Under the pieces are notes generated by a model. That model saw only the letters and a list, made by a program, of their open reading frames with translations. It was not told the origin of the DNA and did not search any database. From NCBI GenBank assembly GCA_014529385.2, contig CM043948.1:25864268-25928267 (forward strand): 64,000 nucleotides of DNA, read 5' to 3'. The stretch comes from Adiantum capillus-veneris (Eukaryota > Streptophyta > Polypodiopsida > Polypodiales > Pteridaceae). A program made the position numbers and the translations under genes. Positions 1 to 9,082 of this stretch are shown one piece after another; within the stretch, counting starts at the first letter, position 1, and each line of letters begins with the position of its first letter.

Positions 1-11
1 CCCCACAGAGG
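1..11 (+). other. Remnant of primer binding site, element A
   Basis: Bases 1-11 match the last 11 bases of the primer site of element B, which begins TGGTG right after its 5' LTR. I could not assign the tRNA. The call depends on the alignment with B. Confidence 0.5.
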
Positions 12-65
12 ACGGCTTGTGTATTTTTGTGTAGAATAAACCTTTAGCATAGTCAAGTAGTTTGC

Positions 66-278
66 ATGAATCACGAAGATTTGTATGATCCCTTCATTCC
101 CATTGCAAGGCAAAAGGTACACATAATTGTTAGTACTAAGTTGCAATTTCAACGTGTCATTCGTAGAATTTTAGGTCCTCTTAGGTTGGCCGAGATAAAC
201 GCTTCAGTAAATCCTTTTATTTTGCCTCTCATTAGGTACGACCTTAGTTTGGACGTCTATATTTTTGTTTTGTTTTAA
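66..278 (+). CDS. Leader ORF 1 of element A (70 codons, unknown function)
   Basis: This is a short ATG-to-TAA reading frame in the 5' leader. I do not recognise it. Its C-terminal half resembles the next ORF (300-518): both have FQ, then R, EI.AS.NP, ILPLI.Y and a hydrophobic end at LF followed by stop. The same frame occurs in sister element B (about 37880-38050, - strand) with one added base early on, after which the protein is nearly identical. Conservation at protein level in two copies and twice within one leader hints at coding. However, it could be an ancient DNA duplication that happens to stay open. There is no signal peptide or known motif. Confidence 0.35.
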   Translation: MNHEDLYDPFIPIARQKVHIIVSTKLQFQRVIRRILGPLRLAEINASVNPFILPLIRYDLSLDVYIFVLF

Positions 279-299
279 GCATTAGGACATGCATAGGCC

Positions 300-518
300 A
301 TGGATAATGGCCCAGGAATAGAGGTTTTTCCCTTTCATTTTACTCCACACATTAGAATAAACGTTGCAATTAGTAGAAAGATCCATTTTCAACAACGAAT
401 GGTGTTCATGTTTGGTGCCCAAAGAGCAGGAGAAATTCTTGCATCACCAAACCCTGTCATTCTACCTCTCATCAACTACCACACTTCTTTTGATGTACAT
501 GTGTTCATTTTATTTTAA
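300..518 (+). CDS. Leader ORF 2 of element A (72 codons), tandem relative of leader ORF 1
   Basis: This is the second short frame in the leader. Its stop lies 240 bases after that of leader ORF 1. The two proteins share the pattern S.K, FQ, EI.AS.NP, ILPLI.Y, DV and a final LF. In element B the equivalent frame (about 37600-37820, - strand) keeps the same protein apart from one in-frame TAA near its middle. Function unknown. Gag starts shortly after this position in B, so these frames sit upstream of gag in the complete element. Confidence 0.35.
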   Translation: MDNGPGIEVFPFHFTPHIRINVAISRKIHFQQRMVFMFGAQRAGEILASPNPVILPLINYHTSFDVHVFILF

Positions 519-524
519 AATGAA

Positions 525-3500
525 GTGCAGCCCGACAAAGTAGTGTGTATGTTTGTTTTTTCTTTGTCCAAGTTGTTACAAGAGAAGTACATTGTGTGCG
601 ATGGTTACTCAGGTTACTTTCAAATAGGGATTGCACTGGAGGATCAATTGAAAACAACCTTTATCACTCCTCGGGGTTGTTATGCTTTTAGAGTCATGCC
701 ATTTGGTCTGAAAAATGCTCCTGCAACATTCCAACGTTTCATGAATATGGTGTTTCAAGCATTCTTTGGAAAGTCAATTAGGGTGTTCATTGATGATTTC
801 TGTATTTATAGCTCAAAATCATTGCATCTACAAAGGGTAGAAGAAGGTTTAAAGAAGCTCTACGACATGGGAGGTCAACTCAACCCCGACAAGTGCCATA
901 TAGGTGAGGATGAAGTAATCTTGCTTGGTCATAAAGTTTCTTACAAAGGCATTGAAGTGGATCCTTCGAAGGCAAAGGCTCTTATTGAGCTACCATCACC
1001 CAAGAGTCTTAAGGAGGTCATCTCATTCATTCAAAAGGTGAAGTATATGTCACGCTTCATTCACTTAGCCTCGGAGTTACTTCACCCTTTGCAAAAGTTG
1101 ACACAACAAGTAGAATTTGCATGGTCTGATGAGCTTGAAGAGTACTTTTGTAACATTAAAGTCATTTTGTTAGAGCTACCAACACTCATGCCTCCTTGTT
1201 GGGAGTACACATTCTTTGTTAGCTCTAGTGCTGGGAAAGAAACAATTGGTGCTGTGTTGCTACAACAAGATCCCCACAGTACAAGGATGCGACCCATCTA
1301 CTTTGCTAGTAGGGTCATGAATGCTTTGGAGAGAGACTACACAGAAGCAGAACTCATGATGGTTTCTCTCATGTTTGCTGTGAGAAAGTTTAGATCCTAC
1401 CTGCTACCAAAACCTTTTGTAATTCTCACTGCAGAAAATTTGTTCCCTTGGGTATCATCTCAAATGAATCTTAGTACTAGGATCTCAAAGTGGATTATGG
1501 AGTTGCAAGAGTTTCAATACTCTTTCAAGGTAGAAGATAGTGTGCGTGCACAATTGGCAGGGATTCTCACTTATAGGGTGCACGAAAAGGAGATTAAGGT
1601 GCCTGAAGTAAAGACCCTACCATTGCCACCACAAAAAAGTATTCCTAATGCTTTTACTTTGTTCTTTGATGGAGCTTTTCGTCGAGCCACAGGAAAAGCA
1701 GGGGGAGGGCTAGTGTTGCTCAACCCAAGTGGAGAGGTGGTCATGAAAGAGAAGTTCAATCTACCAAGTTCAGCTAGCAACAATGAAGCAGAATATGACA
1801 CTCTACTTCATGGTTTGAAGATGTGCATTGGCCAAGGGATACAACGCCTCATGGTAAAGGGAGATGCACTTCTCATTGTTAAACAGATTTTAGGCATTTG
1901 GGCATGCAAGAATGAGAGCTTACGGACAAAAGTTCATGCCATTCGTAGATTGTTTAATCAATTTGAAGAAGTGCAACTATATCATATTCCTAGGAAACAG
2001 AATGAAGATGCTGATTTACTTGCACAACAAGCCGTTGCATGTGTAAAGAAAGAAGTGCAGGTCATCATGGTGGCGGCTGCTGTGAAGCAACCGAGGTACC
2101 AGGGATTGGAGTCATTGGCTCCCATCATTGGATACATTTTGGAGGGTGAGTTTCCACCAGACTTCACAAAAGCTCAGAAGAGGAGACTCATGAAGAAGGC
2201 AAGCGTATATCTCTTCCTAGAAGGCTCCCTCTATCAAAGAGGGAAGGATCAAGTGTGCAGACGAGTACCAACTATCAAGGAAATTCCAACCATTCTAAAA
2301 GGTTTGCATGAAGAGGCATGTGGTGGTCATTTTGCCCAAGAATTAACTGTGAAGAAGATTTTGCTTTCGGGGTATGTTTGGCCAAGTTTGCATGTGGATG
2401 TTCAACATTGGTGTAAAAGCTGTCACACTTGTCAGATAAATGGAAATAGAAGGTTGGTGCATGGCCCGAGGCAAATAGTGCTTGCAAATGGACCCTTTGA
2501 AAAGTGGGGCATTGATGCTATGGGTCCTCTGCCTAGGACAAAAAATGGTAAACTCTACATTCTAGTGGCTGTAGACTATATGACTAGGTGGGTGGAAGCA
2601 CAAAGTGTGGCAAAGGTAAATGAGAAGACAGTGAGCAAATTCGTCTACACTCACATTTGTTGTAGATTTGGCACACCTTTGGAGATTGTTTCTGATAATG
2701 GTCCAGGGTTTAGAAAAGGATTGCTCACAGAAGTTTGTGAAGAGCTTCACATTCTACATCGTCATAGCACACCATACTACCCACAGTCAAATGGTTTGGT
2801 GGAGAAGGCTAATGGTGTCATTGCAGGAATCATTAGAAAGATGGTGCAAAACAAGACAAAATTATGGGATGACTTCTTGGATGGTGCCTTGTGGGCATAT
2901 CGAACCACATATAGGGAAGCCACGGAGTTCACACCATTTCACTTGGTCTATGGTCAAGAGGCTTTGCAGCCTATCGAGCTCAACATTCCAACAATGCGAC
3001 TTCATGGCAAAGGAGCACAAGATGATCAAGAGGTATGGATGGATCGACTTCTTACGTTAGTGGAGCTTGAGTGGAAAAGAGAAGCAGCATATGAGTGCTA
3101 CAAGAGGAAAGCCACACAAGCGAAAGAAACGCACGACAAGAAACTGAAGGACAAAGGCATCAAGGAAGGAGAGCTTGTGCTAAGGTATGACAATCGACTT
3201 GACAATCGTTTTGATGCCAAGTTTGAAACAAGATGGCAAGGGCCATACATAGTCAAGAAGGCTTTCAATTCAAGTTACTATCAGCTTATGGACTTGAATG
3301 GTAAAGAGCACTCCAGGAAAGTAAACGGGTATCGCTTGAAGCCCTATTTGAGTCGCCTTCTACCAAAGGATCTACCAAAGATCTGTCCAAAGGCCGCTGT
3401 CTTATGTAAGTATTGTTACATGAAGCATGAGTGTAACTCCAGCCAAAATTCTGAGGGGCCAAACAATGAAGATCTCGTCAAGGACTCTGAAGCACTCTCT

Positions 3501-3530
3501 TTGGAAAAGATGCTCTATGATGGTACATGA
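525..3530 (+). CDS. pol: Truncated Pol polyprotein of element A: RT (partial), RNase H, second RNase H, integrase
   Basis: This is a 1,001-codon open frame. The first ~22 codons come from leader sequence; homology to RT begins near base 588 (residue 22). It has the RT motif MPFGLKNAPATF (58-69) and the catalytic FIDD box (88-91). A connecting RNase H (about 250-300) is followed by a second, archaeal-type RNase H starting at LFFDGAF (about 378). The integrase has a zinc finger H..H..CKSC..C (about 595-630) and the acidic triad: GIDAMG (about 663), SDNG (about 722) and E in GLVEKANG (about 761). The C-terminal domain is basic. The upstream third of RT, protease and gag are missing, so the product could not be processed by its own protease. 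No internal stops are seen, unlike copy B. Confidence 0.85.
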   Translation: MQPDKVVCMFVFSLSKLLQEKYIVCDGYSGYFQIGIALEDQLKTTFITPRGCYAFRVMPFGLKNAPATFQRFMNMVFQAFFGKSIRVFIDDFCIYSSKSLHLQRVEEGLKKLYDMGGQLNPDKCHIGEDEVILLGHKVSYKGIEVDPSKAKALIELPSPKSLKEVISFIQKVKYMSRFIHLASELLHPLQKLTQQVEFAWSDELEEYFCNIKVILLELPTLMPPCWEYTFFVSSSAGKETIGAVLLQQDPHSTRMRPIYFASRVMNALERDYTEAELMMVSLMFAVRKFRSYLLPKPFVILTAENLFPWVSSQMNLSTRISKWIMELQEFQYSFKVEDSVRAQLAGILTYRVHEKEIKVPEVKTLPLPPQKSIPNAFTLFFDGAFRRATGKAGGGLVLLNPSGEVVMKEKFNLPSSASNNEAEYDTLLHGLKMCIGQGIQRLMVKGDALLIVKQILGIWACKNESLRTKVHAIRRLFNQFEEVQLYHIPRKQNEDADLLAQQAVACVKKEVQVIMVAAAVKQPRYQGLESLAPIIGYILEGEFPPDFTKAQKRRLMKKASVYLFLEGSLYQRGKDQVCRRVPTIKEIPTILKGLHEEACGGHFAQELTVKKILLSGYVWPSLHVDVQHWCKSCHTCQINGNRRLVHGPRQIVLANGPFEKWGIDAMGPLPRTKNGKLYILVAVDYMTRWVEAQSVAKVNEKTVSKFVYTHICCRFGTPLEIVSDNGPGFRKGLLTEVCEELHILHRHSTPYYPQSNGLVEKANGVIAGIIRKMVQNKTKLWDDFLDGALWAYRTTYREATEFTPFHLVYGQEALQPIELNIPTMRLHGKGAQDDQEVWMDRLLTLVELEWKREAAYECYKRKATQAKETHDKKLKDKGIKEGELVLRYDNRLDNRFDAKFETRWQGPYIVKKAFNSSYYQLMDLNGKEHSRKVNGYRLKPYLSRLLPKDLPKICPKAAVLCKYCYMKHECNSSQNSEGPNNEDLVKDSEALSLEKMLYDGT

Positions 3531-3544
3531 ATATACCATCATCC

Positions 3545-3554
3545 AGGGGGAGGG
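3545..3554 (+). other. Polypurine tract of element A
   Basis: Ten uninterrupted purines (AGGGGGAGGG) lie four bases before the TG that opens the 3' LTR, the usual place for plus-strand priming. Confidence 0.7.
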
Positions 3555-4199
3555 CTAATGATAGCCGTTTTTTCGACTCTTTGTAATTGCCACACTGAGT
3601 TACCTCACCCTACCAAAATCACCCAAACACTGTGGCTATCCCTACCATTTCACTGTACATAGGCGTGCGTGAGTCACGGGACTTTTCCCATATTTTCTTA
3701 AAAACCCTCAGCTAGCTAGTCACTGGGCTAGGTGAGCCAAAAAAAATAAAAAAAATAAAAAAATAAAATTATATTATGGCCTCTTTGTGTGTAAATATTT
3801 CATTGTATATATGGCCTAAATATAGGGATTTTTTATAATTATTTTGGTATTTTATTTAAATATTTTTACTTAGGTGTGTGTTTTATTAAACCTATGTACA
3901 CCTTCTTTCATCTTCTTACACCATAATTATATTTTTTTTTTTTGCCAATATGTACATACTCTAACCTCATATCTTTCCTTTATATAAATCACTCCCACAT
4001 TTTCACCCTCACCCTCGTGAAAACAAAAAATTGATTTCTACTCATTGGTTACTTTTATTATATTATTTACTTGCATACCTTTTCCTCTTTCACCCAAAAT
4101 AATTCAAGGAGGGACCATATCATATGATTCCAATATCTTTCCATATCCATAACTCCTCCATATTTTTATTATTATTTTTACTCATTATTCTAACACCAT

Positions 4200-4415
4200 G
4201 TGCTCATTGAGCTAAAGTCCATGAATAGTCCATACACTAGTCCCACCATGTATATATTTCTTATTTCACCAATAATCCTCCTCCATGCATGGGTCAAGGG
4301 CAACTTGAATGCTTTGTATTATAATATGACAAAGGAGGGGCTCACTCTTGGATGCATTGTACAAATTCAACAAAGGAGGGGGCCACTAAAAGACTTTTGC
4401 AAGCATAAAAAATAG
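4200..4415 (+). other. Short ORF inside the LTR, shared by A and B
   Basis: This 71-codon frame is also open in the LTR of B at 39953-40180 (75 codons, - strand) and the proteins are largely the same. I recognise no domain. Because the LTRs are similar as DNA, an open frame in both is weak evidence for coding. Confidence 0.15.
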
Positions 4416-5263
4416 GCTTTTTGGTGAGAATTTTGGCACCTATCTCCACTCTGAATTTGGAGCGATGGTCAAAAGAGAAAATGTAGCCCACGCTCTGAAT
4501 AATCACCCCAAATTTTCTCATGATTTTTCGAGCTACCAGCTGTGAGCTATGATTTTTTTAGTGGACCCCAGTTTTCCCATGCTATGCAGCCACACTCTCT
4601 CTTCCACTTTATCATTTTCCTCTTTCACACACACTTCTCCACTCATCATCCCCATCTCTCTCACCATTCCTCTCTGGACACTACTCACCTTCTCCTCAAC
4701 CTTGAAGAATAAGAGAAACCATGGTGAACTCATACCTCCCACACACAATTCCATTCCAAAATTGACCACCTAGTCTCATTTTTCCTCCTCCAAATTACCC
4801 ATATCTATCAAAAAACCACAAAATTCAGCCTCTTCTCTTAGAAGACAGCATCATGGTGGTTGATTACTCAGCTTCAATTACCTTGTCTCTCAAGGAAGGT
4901 CAAGAGTGGAGAAAAAATGTACCGTCAAAGCTAGTGGACCGTCAACAAGCGTCAAAATTGGCCCTACTCAAGACACTTGGAGCATCAACCTTGTAAGAAA
5001 TCCACCTTTTCTTACCTCTTAAGAGTTTTTATTCCTTATTTGTATCCTACATGGATACTCCCATTGTAAATATCCAATTCCATTTGTAAATTAATACTAA
5101 CTCTACTAACACTAACCCACTATGAAAAGTCCTATCACCTCCATTTCTCTCCTCTCTCTTTCCCCACCAACTTCTTGATAATTCCAAGCAAAAGAAATTA
5201 GATAAATTGCTGAAAATCTAACCCAACCATGGTTAGAGGAGTAACCCTAGCCTTCAAAATTGC

Positions 5264-5272
5264 TATAAAAGG
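5264..5272 (+). promoter_or_regulatory. Putative TATA box in LTR A
   Basis: TATAAAAGG lies about 1.7 kb into the LTR, after a long U3-like region. The B LTR has TATAAATAGG on the - strand near 38961, about 1.85 kb from its start, which supports the placement. Confidence 0.5.
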
Positions 5273-6235
5273 AGGGTGTAGCTAGCATAAAAGGGGGGGA
5301 GCCATAAGCAAGAGCACTATGCTATAGCTTGAGAAGCCAAGCTCAACCTCTCTAGAAGGAGCTCTTGAGTGGAAGCTCATTGTCTTATGCATGTGCATGT
5401 GTTGTAATAGGGGATTAGCAAGGGAAATCTATGCCATTGTAAGAGAGAGAGTGATCATTCAATTGAGAGTAGGAAATCTATCATTTCTCCTACTAGTGTA
5501 AGCCCAACATTCGCTGAATCAAGGAGGGTGGATTTGGACTAAGCTTGGATACTTTGTCTCCCTTCCAACGTGAAGTAATGGACAACAATGATGCGTAAGT
5601 GTCTTGGTGTTTTTTTTTTTTTGTTAAGTTCTTGATAGCTTGTCTCTGGTGTTGTCATCAATCTAGCCATAAATCCCACATACTGTAAGAGGGCGACAGG
5701 GTGGAGAGGACTCCCCTGGCCTTAAGACAGTGATTGGGGTGGCTTTTCTTGTGATGTGTTGTGGTGAAATTTACGCAAGCTATGTTGAACAAGTACTAAT
5801 CTCACCTTGATTTGTCATGACAGATTTGTAAGAAGGTATTAATGCAACAAGCACCCCCTCCCCCTTTCTCTCTCTTTCTTAAATATATAGTTGTGTTTGC
5901 TTGATCATTGCCGATACGTTTCAAAGAAGCCCGAGCACTATCTCTCTCTCTCTCTATCTCTCTCTCTCGTGTTTTAGTGTGTGAGAGTATTCCATTGGTG
6001 TTAGGGTTAGTGTAAATTCCTTGCTTGTTTGTGGGTTGCTCTAACGATTCTCCTCTTTTGCGTCCTAGTTCGCTCTTAAACTAGGTGGTGCCCCTTGTGT
6101 AGTTGGGATTTGGCGGTGGGTTTGTTGTTTTGGTTTGTGTTGTGTTGTGCCCCAGCCCCATTGAGTAGCACGGGAGCCTTGAAGGGTGTCTAGAGGCCAC
6201 TCTTCTTGTTGCCCGCCCCGGACCGCCTCACCATC

Positions 6236-7256
6236 AAATACTATGTTTATGTTGCTACTATCAATTAAGTTCACCCTCTATGCTCACAAAGTATCTTCAC
6301 AAAAGTTCTTTCTTTAATTTCCTAATTCCACTACTCTCAAAGTTCATAGGACATTTTCATTACATTGAGTGTGTGTGGGAGAGTATACCCCGAAGCTAGG
6401 CCCTTTCTTGGTTTGGTCGACCCCCCCTTGTAGCTCATGCTTAAAGCTCATTGGGACCCTGCAAGTTTGGCCAATCACATGCAAGATGCATAACAAGCAA
6501 CAAGGGTAGTCTTGGTACAAGTACCCCCCTTTATTCTTTGAGAGAGAGGGCTTGATAAATGCAAAATTAATTAATTAAATTAATTGATTTATCATTGGAC
6601 CCCTTGGGAGGCCAACCAATAGACTTTAGGCACACATTGAGGGCAACATGGATAGGGGCTTGACTAGTGTCCTTGCTTCCTCTTGAGGCTTGGCTTATCT
6701 TGTGTGTATGTGTGTGTGTTCTCTCTCATCCTCTTAGCTTTAGGGCTTTCCCCCTCTCTTGTAGGGATGCTTTGACTTTGTGGAACACAAGCACCTTAGT
6801 CAGCAAGCACGACAAAGCACCTCAAGCTTGGGTAGTGCTCCCACCTCAAGCATAGCCCTAGCTTACCTAAGGTCAAAGGACTTTTGAACACTAACCTTTG
6901 GAGGTCTTCAATGAAGCTAACCCTAAGGTCTTTTAAGCTCCATTTGTTAGCCTTGCTCTTTGATAGACCATCTCTTGTTTGGACCCCTTTACCATTGGCC
7001 CGGTGTTGAGATAGATCTATAAGCACATGTCTATATTCTAACCCTTATTCCCATTTATTCTCCCACATTAGATGGTTAGTTTAAAATGAGAAAATCATTT
7101 GGGTTGGTGAGATATTATATTTTATGACAACTATGGTTATGTTGCTACCGCTAATGAAGTTCACCCTCTATGTTTTCAAAGTTGTCTCACAAAAATGCTC
7201 ACTCTAATTCTTTTAATTCCGCTATTCTCAAACTTCATAGGCCATTTCCATTACAT
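6236..7256. repeat. Rearranged LTR pieces of the C/D/F/G family
   Basis: Three blocks are seen. Bases 6236-6375 and 7128-7256 are two direct copies of a ~130-base module that also ends the 5' LTR of element D (26950-27072). Between them, 7127 down to about 6376 is the first ~750 bases of the same family's LTR on the - strand: it opens TGTCATAAAAT and matches 25498-26390. The outer modules are inverted relative to the middle block when compared with D, so this is not a simple solo LTR. No protein-coding content was found here. Confidence 0.6.
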
Positions 7257-8130
7257 AATTTTTTCATGCAAACTATGTGTAACACATAACTTATTGCCAT
7301 AAATAAGATTACCATCTTGCACATTGTATGGTTCCTCTTTCTATCCTAGTGCATTACTGACATTCTATATCTAAAGTCTGGATCCATAGCATACTCATCT
7401 ATCATTGAGGATAGATCATTGTGAGTAGCTATTGATACAACATTCACACTTGGCCTACGTGAAAGAGTATCGACTACTTGGTTGTGCTTTAGAACTATGT
7501 GAACAATATGCAAATAAACTATGAAAGAGAATTTTCCCACCTCATTTTTTTGTCACTCAATTTCGTTTGTGTCGTAAAGTACATAAGGCTTTGGTGATCT
7601 ATGCAAAAAATAAATGGAGTTCCTAAGAGATAATGCTTTTAGGTATCTAAGTCATGTAAGATAGCTTGTAGCTCTTTTTTGTATATGCCTAGATTCTTTT
7701 CTTGCTCATTCAGTCTGCTACTTTCATATGCTACGGCATGCCCTTCTTGGTCCAAAAGCATCACGTTGGACTTCAAAAGGTACGTATTGAGAAGACTGGT
7801 AATATTGATATAGCTTGAGATATAAGCTTTGATTTAAGGTTTTCAAAAAAATCATTCTCTTTTTCAGTCCATAAAATTTAATGTTCTTTTTAGTTGAATC
7901 ATACAATGGTCTTGCTATGAGTGAGAAATTTTCTATGGTATGCACATATTCTTATAAAGATTAATTCATGTAAATTTGTTGGTATATGCCATCCTTTTAT
8001 TACCTCCAAATTTTTCAGGTCCATTCAGATCCCTGCTTGAGAGACAATATGACCTACATATTGAATCTTTTTTTTTCACTTTTTATTTATTAATTTAAAG
8101 CATATTATCTTGAAATATTTTTGGGAATGG
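7257..8130 (-). mobile_element. Element F: gypsy pol fragment (end of RT, RNase H)
   Basis: Read on the - strand this is the end of RT, then RNase H, stopping just into the RNase H-integrase linker. Phrases such as KHNQVVDTLSRRPSVN (7346-7540) and the piece with FSLIARPLYDSTKKN (7724-7945) match elements C and G. Frameshifts and stops separate the pieces. It breaks at 7257 against the 130-base LTR module. It is a dead fragment. Confidence 0.7.
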
Positions 8131-8446
8131 GATTATGATTGGATTATGGAAAAAATGTTAGTAGCGAGCTGTTTGTGATGTGATTAGAGAGTTAATTAAG
8201 AAAGAGATGGACACTAATACAATTAGCAAATCATAAGTAGATTAATATACAAATGGGTACAAAGTAGGCTAGAGTTATGGGTACAAAGTAGGCTAGAGTT
8301 ATGGTAAGTGCATGGATGAAAGTTGGATAATGAGTTGGATGAAAGTTTGTAGCTTAGCTTCTTTTATAGAGTTGGGAGAGGGAATCTAATGATGTAAGCC
8401 ATGATGTCAAATCTGTAGGCTTCCAATGTAGAGAGGGTTCTCACTT
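8131..8446. other. Left flank of the CACTA insertion
   Basis: No gene or known element is recognised here. A 24-base unit starting GGGTACAAAG is repeated exactly twice (8255-8302). The last three bases (CTT) are the target duplication of the CACTA element. Confidence 0.5.
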
Positions 8447-8458
8447 CACTACAAGAGG
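8447..8458 (+). repeat. Left terminal inverted repeat of the CACTA element
   Basis: CACTACAAGAGG, perfectly inverted at 25078-25089. It is preceded by the target copy CTT. Confidence 0.95.
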
Positions 8459-8479
8459 TTGTGTGCTCTTGTGACGCTG

Positions 8480-8730
8480 TTAGCGACGGAAATACACTGG
8501 GTTTTTATAACCCCCGGCATCGCTAAAACCGTCGCTACGAGCGTCGCTACGAGAGCGTCGCTATGAGCGTCGCTATAGGCGTCGCTATAAGTGTCGCTAT
8601 ATAGCGACGCTCATAGCGACGCATATAGCGACGCATATAGCGACGTTTACACAGAAGACTATAGTGACGCTCATAGCGACGCTACAGAGCCATAAATAGC
8701 GACGCTTATAGCGACGCACGAGAGAATTTT
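8480..8730. repeat. Left subterminal repeats of the CACTA element
   Basis: More than a dozen copies of a 9-10 base motif around GCGTCGCTA occur here. The first half is in one orientation and the second half is in reverse complement (TAGCGACGC), giving a large imperfect palindrome centred near 8600. Subterminal repeats of En/Spm elements bind the TNPA protein (family knowledge). Binding here is inferred. Confidence 0.8.
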
Positions 8731-8735
8731 TTTTT

Positions 8736-8764
8736 GGTGGCAGGGCATTGAATGCCCTGCCACC
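8736..8764. repeat. Hairpin near left CACTA end
   Basis: Arms of 14 bases (GGTGGCAGGGCATT and its reverse complement) flank a single central G. It lies just inside the subterminal repeats. A comparable hairpin sits inside the other end. Confidence 0.8.
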
Positions 8765-9082
8765 CATCAACCATATTGTACTTGATTCACTTTTTAAAAA
8801 AAGTGCAAGGGTAGATAATAGACCCAAAATAGTCACCCACAAGACGCATTGTTTGCAAAATTGACAATTGTACACATCATAGGCAAAATGAATTGATTGG
8901 CAAATGTAATAATGACAATTGTACAACATCATAGGCATAAAGAATTGATTGGCAAAAGGAACTGCGGTGACAAATGTAATAATATACATGGTTCAAAAAG
9001 ACGTATAAAATCCGTCTCATGATACATAAGCTATGAGAAACCCTAAACTAATGCTATCTAGCTACGGCTAAATTGACGTCGT

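Larger units (their letters stand above)
1..6230 (+). mobile_element. Element A: Ty3/gypsy retrotransposon with dual RNase H (Tat-type), 5' end off window
   Basis: This is an LTR retrotransposon on the + strand. The window opens at what matches the 3' part of the primer site of its sister element B (38102-38118), so the 5' LTR should end just before base 1. It contains a leader (1-585), a pol frame (525-3530), a polypurine tract and a 3' LTR (3559-6230). B aligns with it end to end on the opposite strand. A lacks gag, protease and the N-terminal part of RT, because its leader runs directly into RT near 560-586. A second RNase H-like domain between the first RNase H and integrase places it with Tat-type elements (family knowledge). 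It should be non-autonomous. Confidence 0.85.
3559..6230 (+). repeat. 3' LTR of element A (2,672 bp)
   Basis: It begins TGATAG and ends GCCTCA (TG...CA). It aligns with the 5' LTR of element B (38122-40807, 2,686 bp, - strand) at both ends and through the middle. It contains a TATA box near 5264, a TC run near 5941-5970 and an open frame at 4200-4415 that is also open in B. Bases 6231-6235 (CCATC) would be the target duplication, but the partner lies off the window. Confidence 0.85.

Noticed and set aside
1-6230. Integrated pararetrovirus (caulimovirid) sequence
   Set aside because: Integrase, LTRs and tRNA primer sites are present and no movement-protein or coat-like region is seen, so these are Ty3/gypsy elements.
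8480-8730. Regularly spaced repeats resembling a CRISPR array
   Set aside because: Units are 9-10 bases, in both orientations and without unique spacers; they are CACTA subterminal repeats.
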